Assembly (NCBI RefSeq): GCF_009725235.1
Contig: NZ_WJFC01000159.1
Location: forward strand, 1 to 31,986
Source: Scytonema sp. UIC 10036
Lineage (GTDB): Bacteria; Cyanobacteriota; Cyanobacteriia; Cyanobacteriales; Nostocaceae
Length of the DNA stretch: 31,986 nt
Direction of reading: 5' to 3'
The translations under genes were made by a program, and so were the position numbers. Below are positions 7,252-15,301 of this stretch, piece by piece (within the stretch, counting starts at the first letter, position 1; each line of letters begins with the position of its first letter). The notes below the pieces were generated by a model that saw only the letters and a list, made by a program, of their open reading frames with translations, was not told the DNA's origin and did not search any database.

Positions 7252-8496
7252 ATGAAAGTTGGTATATTTGTTGGGACTCAAATTCCAGAACTAGGTGGGG
7301 GTTACACATTTGAAAGCCAAGTCCTTGAAGCTTTATTAAAGCTATCACCTAGCAGTTATCACCAATTTACATTATATACCTTTACTCAGACAATTCCCAA
7401 ACACATATCATCCCCCTATATTCAAGTGATTTCTCTACCTAGTGCTTTTAAAAAGCGCACTTTAAAAGAGCGGTTACTTTCTAAAATGTCCGAAGTCTCA
7501 TCTGCGATCGCAAGATTAGATCGGACGCAAAACCAATTTTATCTTGAAGTCGGTGAAAAGTTTATCTTAGATTCTTTAACAAAAAATGGCATTGATATAA
7601 CCTTATCTCTGTCACCTTCATGCCCGACGATGGAATTACCCTATATTACTATAGTTTGGGATTTACAACATCAAATACAACCCTATTTTCCAGAAGTTAG
7701 TCTAGCAGGAGAGTGGGAAGAACGGGAAAAGAAATATACGACAATGTTAAAACGAGCTTCCTACATTCTTACAGGAACGCAGACAGGTAAAGCAGAAATC
7801 GAAAAATTTTACCAAGTACCAGCAGCAAGAATTAAAGTTTTGCCTCTTCCTACACCCCTCTTTACATTAAATTCTCTCCCAAGCAATGATGAAGAAATTT
7901 TAAAAAAGTATAACATTCCCGATAATTATTTGTTTTACCCAGCTCAATTTTGGCCGCATAAAAACCATGTTAACTTGCTGTTAGCAGTCAAATTGCTGCG
8001 TGATAAATATAACTTAAATTTCCCAGTAGTCTTTGTTGGTTCCGATAAAGGAAACCAGCCATATATTAAGCAGAAAGTGATTGAACTAGACCTGTCTCAA
8101 CAAGTACATTTTCTAGGCTTCGTTCCGCAAGAACACTTAGTTGCTCTCTACCGCAAAGCATTTGCACTGACGTTCATGACATTTTTCGGTCCTGATAACT
8201 TACCTCCAATAGAAGCTTTTGCGCTCTCGTGCCCGGTAGTAGCCTCAAATGTATCTGGGGCAGAAGAACAGCTAGGAGATACGGCTTTGTTAGTCGCACC
8301 AACTAACACAGAACAAATTGCTTTAGCTATCAAATCTATTTGGGATGACAACAACCTGCGTCAAACCCTCATACAACGCGGATTGATACGAGCGACTCAG
8401 TGGACTACGGAAGATTATGTCAAAGGTATTTTTTCTATCTTAGACGAATTTGAGGCTATTCGACACTGCTGGAGTAGCACGCTACCGATGTTCTAA
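7252..8496 (+). CDS. Glycosyltransferase family 4 (GT-B fold)
   Basis: A 414-aa retaining glycosyltransferase. The N-terminal domain begins MKVGIFVGTQIPELGGGYTF with the glycine-rich loop expected in GT4. The C-terminal nucleotide-sugar-binding domain shows YPAQFWPHKNH, VHFLGFVPQEHLVALYRKA, then PPIEAFALSCPVVASN containing the first glutamate of the E-x7-E element, and AEEQLGDTALLV. The start codon directly follows the methyltransferase stop with no spacer, so it is the last gene of the tightly packed group from 5363. It probably adds one sugar to the glycan whose amino-sugar is made upstream; donor and linkage are not predictable. No transmembrane segment is present. Confidence 0.92.
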   Translation: MKVGIFVGTQIPELGGGYTFESQVLEALLKLSPSSYHQFTLYTFTQTIPKHISSPYIQVISLPSAFKKRTLKERLLSKMSEVSSAIARLDRTQNQFYLEVGEKFILDSLTKNGIDITLSLSPSCPTMELPYITIVWDLQHQIQPYFPEVSLAGEWEEREKKYTTMLKRASYILTGTQTGKAEIEKFYQVPAARIKVLPLPTPLFTLNSLPSNDEEILKKYNIPDNYLFYPAQFWPHKNHVNLLLAVKLLRDKYNLNFPVVFVGSDKGNQPYIKQKVIELDLSQQVHFLGFVPQEHLVALYRKAFALTFMTFFGPDNLPPIEAFALSCPVVASNVSGAEEQLGDTALLVAPTNTEQIALAIKSIWDDNNLRQTLIQRGLIRATQWTTEDYVKGIFSILDEFEAIRHCWSSTLPMF

Positions 8497-8863
8497 TTTA
8501 AAACATCTAGATTATTTTTTGGTTTTTCTTTAAAAAAAGTTTAAAAGATGTTTATGTGCTGAAAAGCTTATTAGAAAAGGATTTGAGAAGTTGATAATTT
8601 CAAATTTAAACTTCAAATTTTTATTTACATCGGTAATTACGGTTGCGATCGCAGTCGTTCACCTTTAATCTATACCAGTTAGGCGAGTGGTGCTGTGTTC
8701 TCTGTAGCAAACAATTAGTATTGTTTGTCTGACTTAGGCTGATTTGTACAGCGCCTATATCCTGTCAAATTCATTGTTCAGGGTGTAGCCTCTACCACAT
8801 TTGGATTATGAGAATTCACCAAGTGTGAGTTTCAACAAACCATGAGTTCAGTAAAAGAGGCAA
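8497..8863. other. Intergenic region, no gene recognised
   Basis: 367 bases, AT-rich in its first half, with one HIP1 octamer at about 8645. The only ordered structure I see is a perfect 8-bp inverted repeat at 8708-8727. No coding potential beyond short frames, and no clear terminator after the glycosyltransferase. It presumably holds the promoter of the next gene. Confidence 0.6.
8708..8727. promoter_or_regulatory. Small perfect inverted repeat, possible operator
   Basis: CAAACAAT and ATTGTTTG are exact reverse complements separated by TAGT. The site is about 140 bases upstream of the gene at 8864 and has no T-run, so it is more operator-like than terminator-like. Its function is unproven. 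Confidence 0.35.
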
Positions 8864-10027
8864 ATGATTATTTTCGACCCTATTACCGTTACCGCCATTA
8901 GCTATGCACTGAATAGCAACACCGCAATTAGCTTTAATACTCAAAATTCATCAAGCTTGAGCGTGAGAGAAGGTAACAAGAATTTCACCGCCCAAGCAAC
9001 CCCAGCGACCCCAAACACTAACTGCGGTCCCGGTCAACCACGAGACAAGCACTCCTGGCCCTTCGCATGTGACAGTATTTGGAATGTACCAATTGGCTCG
9101 AATGCGAATTATGTTGATGCCAATATTGGTTCAAAGGGGGCTGGAGTTGACACTGACTGGTTTGTTGTGACCAAAGAGACTGACCAATTGCAAAATGTCT
9201 ATATGGTAGGTGGTTGGGACAAAAATCGCTGCACTGGCACTGTACCCCAGGAACAGGCGCAGTGGCATCCCAAAGCTGGAGAGCAATTGAGGGTTCCTCA
9301 CGATTTAATCATTCCAGATGCAAGACCGGGTTTCACTCCAAACCACTCCTCAGCATTTTTGAAACCAGATGGCAGAACTTTAGTGTCGTTTAACGTGACC
9401 ACGCGATGTGAAAAGGGTGGTCCTCTTTACGGCTACTGGTTTGGAGAGCAAGATATCTATGGCGATGGCCTTGGTGGTGGACATGGTGGCTCGGCAATGT
9501 CCAGCGTTGGTGGTAGTATTCGTAAAGGCGAGTTACTAGGCGAAAATCCTATTCGTCACGCACTCAAGCTAGTGATTTGGGGCAAGTGGTTGCACTACAA
9601 TGCCTCATCACCTACCCCAGGTTACCGCTGGCCAGCTCGTGTTGCTGATGCCTATGCATCCAATCAGTACAAAGGCTCTAACCCAGCGCTAGTGATGGGT
9701 TCTTTGTTAGCTGTTCCACCTCATGTCTCAGCAGAAAGCTTGGGACTGACCACCAAAGCAGGCAAAAAGATTTTCCAGGCAATGCAAGACTATGGAACTT
9801 ACATCGTTGACGATTCAGGCTGGGATTTTAACTACATCTGCTTGGACAGAGAAGCCGAAGAAGAATATGAAAAAGTCACGGGACGTCACTTCAACGATGA
9901 TAAAGACCTCCAAGCTGACATGACAAAAATTATTGGTGCTTTAAAAGTTGTGGACAACAACGCATCAAACAACATTGGTGGAGGTGGTATACCCCGCCAA
10001 GCGTTGGCACCACCTATTGGAAATTAA
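8864..10027 (+). CDS. Conserved protein of unknown function, possibly extracellular
   Basis: A 387-aa protein that I cannot assign to a named family. The first 50 residues are Ser/Thr/Asn/Ala-rich and low in complexity. The body then begins WPFACDSIWNVPIG near residue 66 and contains GGGHGGSAMSSVGGSIRKGE, RHALKLVIWGKW, GYRWPARVADAYA and MGSLLAVPPHVSAESLGL, followed by YGTYIVDDSGWDF. This succession resembles a widespread uncharacterised bacterial family that I recognise only by its motifs. Cysteines near 54, 69, 108 and 182 and the richness in Gly/Trp suggest an extracytoplasmic protein, but the N-terminus is not a clear signal peptide. AAGAGG lies a few bases before ATG 8864. A 19-codon frame starts at ATG 8843 and overlaps the start out of frame. 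It is separated from the glycan cluster by 367 bases. Confidence 0.78.
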   Translation: MIIFDPITVTAISYALNSNTAISFNTQNSSSLSVREGNKNFTAQATPATPNTNCGPGQPRDKHSWPFACDSIWNVPIGSNANYVDANIGSKGAGVDTDWFVVTKETDQLQNVYMVGGWDKNRCTGTVPQEQAQWHPKAGEQLRVPHDLIIPDARPGFTPNHSSAFLKPDGRTLVSFNVTTRCEKGGPLYGYWFGEQDIYGDGLGGGHGGSAMSSVGGSIRKGELLGENPIRHALKLVIWGKWLHYNASSPTPGYRWPARVADAYASNQYKGSNPALVMGSLLAVPPHVSAESLGLTTKAGKKIFQAMQDYGTYIVDDSGWDFNYICLDREAEEEYEKVTGRHFNDDKDLQADMTKIIGALKVVDNNASNNIGGGGIPRQALAPPIGN

Positions 10028-10048
10028 CAGTGACCAGTGACCAGTAGA
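10028..10048. repeat. Short heptamer run CAGTGAC
   Basis: CAGTGAC, CAGTGAC and CAGTAGA follow directly after the TAA of the preceding gene. The same motif recurs at 10600-10641 and near 22256-22276. Confidence 0.7.
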
Positions 10049-10060
10049 GTGGGCTGTCAC

Positions 10061-10120
10061 CTCGTTCCCAGGCTCTGCCTGGGAATGCCATACAGGAGGC
10101 TCCGCCTCCACTATGGCGAG
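10061..10120. repeat. Dispersed hairpin repeat, copy 1
   Basis: The element starts CTCGTTCCCAGGC and ends CTATGGCGAG. It contains two internal hairpins: CCCAGGC/GCCTGGG and GGAGGC/GCCTCC. A diverged copy is found near 19850-19910. Confidence 0.85.
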
Positions 10121-10130
10121 GGTCTGCGTA

Positions 10131-10193
10131 CTCTGCGCCTGGAGTGGTTAAATAAATTACTTTGAAACCGCTCCAGGCGCTGAGAGCACAGAG
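10131..10193. repeat. Dispersed repeat with GGTTAAATAAATTACTTT core, copy 1
   Basis: Arms GCGCCTGGAG (10136-10145) and CTCCAGGCGC (10171-10180) are perfect reverse complements around the core. A second copy with the same core but different arms lies at 26965-27027, so the core is more conserved than the stem sequence. Confidence 0.85.
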
Positions 10194-10326
10194 AAAAGAG
10201 TGGACTATATAGGCATCCTGCCAGTTTTTTGATTGGCTATCTTCAGATACTGAATTCGTGAAAAGCAGTGTGTAAAGTAGAGGTAGAAGCTTCAAAAAAA
10301 CAACCTGCTCTTCAAGAAAAAGTGAT

Positions 10327-10605
10327 ATGCACGATAGCATGGGAATTATTGAACCATTCAAAGACGGATTTGTAGAAATTATTCCTGAAGGCGAGAAAAG
10401 CGACTACTGGCAAATAGCAGCAATACACATTAACGGAGAGGTATTTTGTCCCAGCCCTCGCATATACCCATCCACGAATGTAGCACTAGCAAGAGCGCGA
10501 AAAATTTACAATTGGATATGCGATCGCGAAATCGAAACTCTCGGTTCGGGATGTTACTGCGAGGAATTAAACATTCTTCTATGGCGTGTTAACAAAAATC
10601 AGTAA
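10327..10605 (+). CDS. Small hypothetical protein (92 aa)
   Basis: Not a family I recognise. The protein is soluble-looking with no signal peptide. Its hydrophobic/charged pattern is protein-like: IIEPFKDGFVEIIPEGEK at the start, DYWQIAAIHINGEVF in the middle, and a helix ALARARKIYNWICDREIE, followed by GSGCYCEEL. The start ATG 10327 has no strong ribosome binding site. A HIP1 octamer lies inside the frame. It is isolated, in a repeat-rich gap between the unknown protein and the convergent CPBP gene, and its TAA stop (10603-10605) lies within a heptamer unit (CAGTAAT). It could be a spurious frame, but its composition argues for a real gene. Confidence 0.55.
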   Translation: MHDSMGIIEPFKDGFVEIIPEGEKSDYWQIAAIHINGEVFCPSPRIYPSTNVALARARKIYNWICDREIETLGSGCYCEELNILLWRVNKNQ

Positions 10606-10641
10606 TCGGTGACCAGTAACTGCTTACTGGTTACTGGTCAG
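10600..10641. repeat. Heptamer-periodic palindrome between convergent genes
   Basis: Six 7-base units: CAGTAAT, CGGTGAC, CAGTAAC, TGCTTAC, TGGTTAC, TGGTCAG. Within them GACCAGTAAC (10611-10620) and GTTACTGGTC (10630-10639) form a perfect inverted repeat with a 9-base loop. The array contains the stop codons of both flanking convergent genes (10603-10605 plus strand, 10631-10633 minus strand). It may act as a bidirectional transcript end, though it lacks a T-run. Confidence 0.85.
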
Positions 10642-11584
10642 GTGTTAAACCAAGCCGTCCCTTTGTTTTCAAAACCAAGCCTATTGCCACTATTAACATA
10701 GGAATGACCAAATGAATTTCTGTTAATAGATAAACTGTATAGCTATCTGATAAGATTTCACCAGCCAATCTAACAGAATCATTTGAGATACCGTGCATGG
10801 CGATCGCAATAATTGTCATGCCTCCAACTTGATTAAAGAAAAACGTCATGATGATGGAAAGTAAGACAAACTTAATCATTAGAATGAAAAAAAGTTTTAG
10901 GGCATTTTCAAATCCATAGAAGAAGATGTCAAATTTTACAGGAATATGCCATCCAAACCACATGAGTCCCAGTACAATGGAAGCTTTTAGGGGATTGAAG
11001 CGGCTTTGCAGTAAAGGTAGGGTGAATCCTCGCCAACCATTTTCTTCAAAGACTGCACCAGCATCTAGAAACATAGCAATCAAAAAGCCAACCAAAAAGT
11101 CACTGGAAAATAAGTTAACATTCCACGTAAAGTCACCAGGAGCAAGAACAATCTGATTCAATGCACCAGTTGCTAAATTCATAGCACTAAAAGTGAACAG
11201 ACAGGTTCCCCAAACTGAGATAGTATGTTGCCATTTCATTCCCTTTTTCCCAAAACGAAAGCGATTTTTGAGGTCTGCCAAACCTTTTTGTCCGTAGGCT
11301 ATTTTGACAACAACCAAAACAGTAATATCAACTGATGCAACTGATACAAGAGAAAGCACAACTCCAAAAGAGGCTTCGGGTGCTGCTAATATAACCCGAA
11401 CAGCAGTGACAAGATCGGTATTGAATTGCAATCCAGCTTTCTCAAAAGCCTTCATGAGTCCAGCGTCAGCCCCTATCAGTATAGAAATTAAAAGAGTAGC
11501 TACCACAATCAAAATGGAAATTATATAAAACCACGTCAGTGGATGGTGTTGAATATTCTTTTCAAGAGCGTAAAGTTTTTTCAT
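10631..11584 (-). CDS. CPBP family intramembrane glutamic endopeptidase
   Basis: Predicted membrane protease of the CAAX/bacteriocin-processing family, 317 aa with about seven hydrophobic segments. Motif 1 is EENGWRG (E180, E181, R185), motif 2 is MWFGWH (H213), and a third conserved region contains FFNQ (N251) and AMHGISN (H264, N268). Together these give the expected catalytic glutamates and histidines. In bacteria such proteins are linked to prenyl-protein processing, bacteriocin immunity or membrane-protein turnover; the substrate here is unknown. It is transcribed divergently from a two-component system with shared upstream dyads, suggesting it is a target of that regulator. Its stop codon lies inside a heptameric palindrome. 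Confidence 0.9.
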   Translation of the reverse strand: MKKLYALEKNIQHHPLTWFYIISILIVVATLLISILIGADAGLMKAFEKAGLQFNTDLVTAVRVILAAPEASFGVVLSLVSVASVDITVLVVVKIAYGQKGLADLKNRFRFGKKGMKWQHTISVWGTCLFTFSAMNLATGALNQIVLAPGDFTWNVNLFSSDFLVGFLIAMFLDAGAVFEENGWRGFTLPLLQSRFNPLKASIVLGLMWFGWHIPVKFDIFFYGFENALKLFFILMIKFVLLSIIMTFFFNQVGGMTIIAIAMHGISNDSVRLAGEILSDSYTVYLLTEIHLVIPMLIVAIGLVLKTKGRLGLTPDQ

Positions 11585-11651
11585 ATCTTTACAAAGTCAG
11601 TGTACTTAGTCAACACCGTAGCAAGATGAAGTTTTTAGATACCATGAGTGC

Positions 11652-11679
11652 TGTCATGAATTCACATGACAAATGTCAT
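11652..11679. promoter_or_regulatory. TGTCAT half-site cluster, candidate response-regulator operator
   Basis: TGTCATG (11652-11658) and CATGACA (11665-11671) form a 7-bp dyad with a 6-base spacer. ATGACA (11666-11671) and TGTCAT (11674-11679) form a second dyad with a 2-base spacer. All lie in the 159-base divergent region between the CPBP gene and the histidine kinase gene, where a NarL-type regulator would be expected to bind. Confidence 0.5.
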
Positions 11680-11743
11680 ATAAGAACTTAAGCAAAATCG
11701 CTTACTGTGGTTTTAGTATCCTTCAATCTTTGTTACTCTTACT

Positions 11744-12916
11744 ATGAAGCTGGGTATAACTACTACTCCATCCTTCCGCTTAATTTTGCGTTACATCGAG
11801 TGGATAATGATTTTGGGAGTGAGTTTAGGATTTATACTAGATGGAACGTTTCAAATCTCAGCGACTACGTCTCTACAGGTGATTTTGTGTCTTGTAGCAT
11901 ATACATTGTTAAGTTTAATCTTTCCAATTAACCGTCCGCTTTGGCAAAGGCAAATCTATGTAATTTCAGGGATTATATTAGCATTATTTATAAGATTTAT
12001 AGGAATTGGAATTGAGTTATTTTTATATTTTTACATTGCTAAAAGCTGCTTTTTGCTCAATCGTAAATTTCTGATAATGACTGTTGCCTTAACCATAATT
12101 GTAGGAGTATTCGTATTTGTTTGGTCGCTACCTGAAGCTGCTCGGTTGAGTTTGGGCTTGTGTGCTAATTTAAGCGAGCGCCAACAACTCCAACATATCA
12201 TCTTGCGGTATTTATCAGATAATCTCGTTGTCACGACCTTTATTATTGCTTTTAGCTTCATAGTCATTGCAGAACAAAAAAGCCGAAAACGTGCAGAAAA
12301 CTTAGCCGAGCAAGTAGAAACGCTCTCTCGGACACTCGAACGTACTGAAATTGCGCGTGACATTCATGACTCTCTGGGGCATAGTCTAACAAACCTCAAC
12401 AGTCGCTTAGCTGTAGCGCAACAGCAACTGCGGCAAAATGATATAGTTCAAGTTAGCCAAACCATAGATATGGCTAAATTTCTTGCCAATCAATGCATTG
12501 AAGAAGTCAATCAATCACTCAAAACGATGCGACAATCTGACTTTGACCTCAATCAAGCTCTAACAACCTTAGTCGAACAACTTCGGTACGATCGGGCTTT
12601 GAGCGTTCAATGGGAGATTAACTTACCAAAATTACCATTGCAAATTAGCTACCATATTTATTACATCGTCAAAGAAGCACTCATTAATACTCAAAAACAT
12701 GGTCGTGCCTCTCAAGTTTGTTTCTGGGGTTTGTCTCAACCAGAAGGCATTCTTTTGAAATTAGAAGATGATGGTCAAGGGTTCAATCCCGAACAAACTC
12801 ATTTTGGTTTTGGATTGCGAGGAATTGAAGAACGAGTCCAACTGCTAGGCGGGAAGTTAACTATTCATAGTGCGCCAAACTTAGGTACGCAAATTCACAT
12901 AAGAATTCCAAATTAA
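11744..12916 (+). CDS. Sensor histidine kinase, NarL/LiaS/DesK type
   Basis: A 390-aa membrane kinase. About five to six hydrophobic segments occupy residues 15-175 and form the sensor, with no large periplasmic domain. The HisKA_3 dimerisation domain includes ARDIHDSLGHSLT, with phospho-acceptor H208. The ATPase domain follows: N-box KEALINTQKHG, G1 EDDGQGF, and G2 GFGLRGIEERV. Such kinases often sense the membrane itself or cell-envelope stress (DesK, LiaS). The cognate regulator begins 112 bases downstream. The divergent CPBP protease is a likely output or partner. ATG 11744 is the natural start. Confidence 0.93.
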   Translation: MKLGITTTPSFRLILRYIEWIMILGVSLGFILDGTFQISATTSLQVILCLVAYTLLSLIFPINRPLWQRQIYVISGIILALFIRFIGIGIELFLYFYIAKSCFLLNRKFLIMTVALTIIVGVFVFVWSLPEAARLSLGLCANLSERQQLQHIILRYLSDNLVVTTFIIAFSFIVIAEQKSRKRAENLAEQVETLSRTLERTEIARDIHDSLGHSLTNLNSRLAVAQQQLRQNDIVQVSQTIDMAKFLANQCIEEVNQSLKTMRQSDFDLNQALTTLVEQLRYDRALSVQWEINLPKLPLQISYHIYYIVKEALINTQKHGRASQVCFWGLSQPEGILLKLEDDGQGFNPEQTHFGFGLRGIEERVQLLGGKLTIHSAPNLGTQIHIRIPN

Positions 12917-12948
12917 AGCAGTTTTCACCTAAATGAACCACACCGTTT

Positions 12949-12977
12949 GTAGGGGCGCAAGGCAAGAGCGCCCCTAC
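12949..12977. repeat. Hairpin repeat GTAGGGGCGC, between kinase and regulator
   Basis: GTAGGGGCGC (12949-12958) and GCGCCCCTAC (12968-12977) form a perfect 10-bp stem with a 9-base loop. Related hairpins are at 17405-17432 and 22339-22367. It lies between the two genes of an apparent operon and could reduce read-through or stabilise the upstream RNA. Confidence 0.85.
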
Positions 12978-13028
12978 GACTAAGATTGTTTATGCTAGGG
13001 CTAGTCACTGTATAATACATATCCTGTT

Positions 13029-13667
13029 ATGATTCGCCTATTAGTTGTAGATGACCAAGATATATATCGGCAAGACTTAGCCACATTGTTATCTGCTGAA
13101 GCAGATTTTCATGTAGTTGGACAAGCAAGTCACGGACAAGAGGCGATTGCCCTGACTCAACACCTGCGTCCTGATGTAACTTTGATGGATGTAAGAATGC
13201 CAATTTGTGATGGGGTTACAGCAACTCGCGAAATTATTCTGCGGTATCCTTGGATAAGGATTTTAGTCCTAACGACGTTTGATGATGATGAGTACGTTTC
13301 GCAGTCCTTACAAGCAGGGGCGTTAGGTTACTTATTGAAACATACACCCATAGAACAGATTGCGCTCGCAATTCGTTCAGTTTATTTGGGGTACTGTCAC
13401 CTTGGACCAACTATTGCTCCCAAAATTGTTCAGCAGTTAAAACCTAGCCTCTCGCACTCAAAAAGTAAATATTGCCACTTGCTCAGTCAACGCGAACAGG
13501 AAGTCTTAAAATTAATGGGACAGGGAAAAAACAATCGAGAGATTGCTCGAGAACTTTATTTAACAGAAGGAACTGTTAGAAATTATGTCTCTCAAATTTT
13601 TAACCAGTTAGGAGTTCGCGATCGAGTTCAAGCAGTGCTTTGGGCACAACAACATCTGCTTGATTAG
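13029..13667 (+). CDS. Response regulator, NarL/FixJ type (receiver + LuxR-type HTH)
   Basis: A 212-aa regulator. The receiver domain (1-120) has the acidic pocket VVDDQD, phospho-acceptor D54 in LMDVRMP, a conserved Thr in LVLTTFD and the Lys in YLLKHTP. The LuxR-type DNA-binding domain (about 148-210) reads LSQREQEVLKLMGQGKNNREIARELYLTEGTVRNYVSQI, the standard GerE helix-turn-helix. It is the partner of the adjacent histidine kinase and probably controls the divergent CPBP promoter and its own operon through the TGTCAT dyads at 11652-11679. ATG 13029 gives the canonical start MIRLLVVDD. Confidence 0.95.
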   Translation: MIRLLVVDDQDIYRQDLATLLSAEADFHVVGQASHGQEAIALTQHLRPDVTLMDVRMPICDGVTATREIILRYPWIRILVLTTFDDDEYVSQSLQAGALGYLLKHTPIEQIALAIRSVYLGYCHLGPTIAPKIVQQLKPSLSHSKSKYCHLLSQREQEVLKLMGQGKNNREIARELYLTEGTVRNYVSQIFNQLGVRDRVQAVLWAQQHLLD

Positions 13668-13857
13668 CTTGCTTTGCTTTTGTATTAAAACTGATAATAT
13701 TTCCTTCTGTGGTCTACCTTTCTTCGGTATCCGCGATCGCATTTTAGCAATCCTAACAGAGGAATCCTTGCGAAGGATGAAACCAAGGAATCCAAGACGC
13801 ATAATCAGCTGGAAGCAGGCGTGTGTGTGCGTCTGTTTTTACCATGAGGTGATTTTT

Positions 13858-14877
13858 ATGAAGCTCGATGATTCCAAATCTGTGTGCGTGGATGAGGCAA
13901 AGAAAGTGGTATGGCAAGTACTTTTGGAACTTCCTGGAAGGCAACATGGTGCCTCAGCAGTCTCCAATTTATTCGCTACTCTCTCAACTTTCTTCTCGCA
14001 TGACTGTAAATGGCACGTAGCACATCCCGTGAATGAAGTACTTGGCAGCGATATCCTTCCGAAGCTTTGGCAACCATTGCTCTCGGCAATGCCAGATCTT
14101 GACAGACGTAGCGACATCTTTATTGGTAATACCTCGCGTATTGAAGACTGTGAGACAGTTTGGGTTGCAGTTACAGGGCATTATGTTGGTACGTTCCAAC
14201 GCTCTCTGTTCGGCATTTCCCCCACATTACAAGCTGCAACATTGCGTTTTGGCGAGTTCTACCGTATGGAAGGTTCCCGCATCGTAGAATGCTACGTGTT
14301 GCTCGACTTCATCGATTTAATGCGTCAAGCGAATTGCTTTGTGCTGCCGCCCAGTCGTGGCATTGAAGGACTGTCACCTGGACCGCAGTTCCACGATGGT
14401 TTGCTTCGTACTGTCTCTCCTTTACACGAAACAGAAGCCAGCCTCGAACTAGTAGAAGCGATGATTTTTGGAGGCTTGAGTCGGTTCGACGGTGCAGATA
14501 TCAGGAGTATGGGCATGGAACTTTATTGGCACCCGCATATGATGTGGTACGGGCCTAGTGGTATCGGTACTGCACGGGGGATTGAGGGCTTTGAGGGCAA
14601 CCATCAACGTCCATTCCTTCATGCTTTTCCAGATCGGCAGGGTGGCAATCATCGTGCTCGCATTGCCGATGGAAAATTTGTAGCTTCGACAGGATGGCCG
14701 AGTGTTTATGCTACGCATAGAGGGGAGTATTTAGGAGTGTCGGCGACAAACCGTCCTGTCACCATGCGCGTGATGGATTGGTGGCGGCGGGAAAAATCGT
14801 TACTGATTGAGAACTGGGTTTTTATTGATATACCGCATTTGATGCTGCAAATGGATGTGGATTTGTTTGAGCGTTGA
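13858..14877 (+). CDS. SnoaL-like (NTF2-fold) protein with two domains
   Basis: A 339-aa soluble protein built from two NTF2/SnoaL-like halves (about residues 15-165 and 190-330). Typical elements are seen: WQPLLSAMPDLDRRSDIFIG and GTFQRSLFGISPT, then FGEFYRMEGSRIVECYVLLD in the first half; MELYWHPHMMWYGPSGIG, RPFLHAFPDRQGG and SATNRPVTMRVMDWWRREKSLLIENWVFID in the second. The family includes polyketide cyclases, but the double form is mostly uncharacterised, so no reaction is assigned. ATG 13858 is chosen because GAGGTGA at 13846-13852 is well placed; the open frame extends 198 bases further upstream without coding character. It follows the response regulator by 190 bases and may be part of its regulon. 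Confidence 0.82.
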   Translation: MKLDDSKSVCVDEAKKVVWQVLLELPGRQHGASAVSNLFATLSTFFSHDCKWHVAHPVNEVLGSDILPKLWQPLLSAMPDLDRRSDIFIGNTSRIEDCETVWVAVTGHYVGTFQRSLFGISPTLQAATLRFGEFYRMEGSRIVECYVLLDFIDLMRQANCFVLPPSRGIEGLSPGPQFHDGLLRTVSPLHETEASLELVEAMIFGGLSRFDGADIRSMGMELYWHPHMMWYGPSGIGTARGIEGFEGNHQRPFLHAFPDRQGGNHRARIADGKFVASTGWPSVYATHRGEYLGVSATNRPVTMRVMDWWRREKSLLIENWVFIDIPHLMLQMDVDLFER

Positions 14878-15301
14878 ATAAAACTCACGCAGAGACGCAA
14901 AGGAGCTAAGAATTTAAGAAACTTTTATGATGGTTCTGCTGCCGGACATAATACTACGTCCTTCGGTCAGCACTTAAAAAAGTTCATCTGCGTACATCCG
15001 CGTTCATCTGCGGTTTCTTAACTAAGTTGTCGGAGCTATTACGTATATATACTATATATAAAATAATATAATACTTTCTAAAAAGATGTCTTTGCGGAAA
15101 TTTTAGTAGAATTTATTACTCAATATAGCAAGGTTTGGGAGAGCGGAATCTTAACTCTTCTATCCTTGAAAATATTGTTATAAAAGGATTTGAAACTAGA
15201 TTGCTAGAGAAATCATACTTAGAGCAATACTGAAAATTTTCCCAAACAGTAGCTAAATTGCTCTCGATTTGCTATCACTAGGTAGCTAAATTTATACCTT
15301 T
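14878..15301. other. Intergenic region with dispersed repeats
   Basis: 424 bases. The first part carries CGCAGAGACGCAAAGGAG (a common cyanobacterial intergenic repeat type) and the repeat at 14983-15015. The second part is very AT-rich, with an ACGTATATATACTATATATA stretch at about 15040. I see no gene in it. Confidence 0.6.
14983..15015. repeat. Dispersed repeat TTCATCTGCG, copy 1
   Basis: Contains ATCCGCGTTCATCTGCGGTT (14996-15015), which matches exactly the end of the element at 29755-29826. The first half repeats part of itself: TTCATCTGCG occurs twice. Confidence 0.85.

Noticed and set aside
13660..13857. N-terminal extension of the SnoaL-like protein in the open frame
   Set aside because: It lacks coding character, and a strong ribosome binding site (GAGGTGA) precedes the internal ATG 13858.
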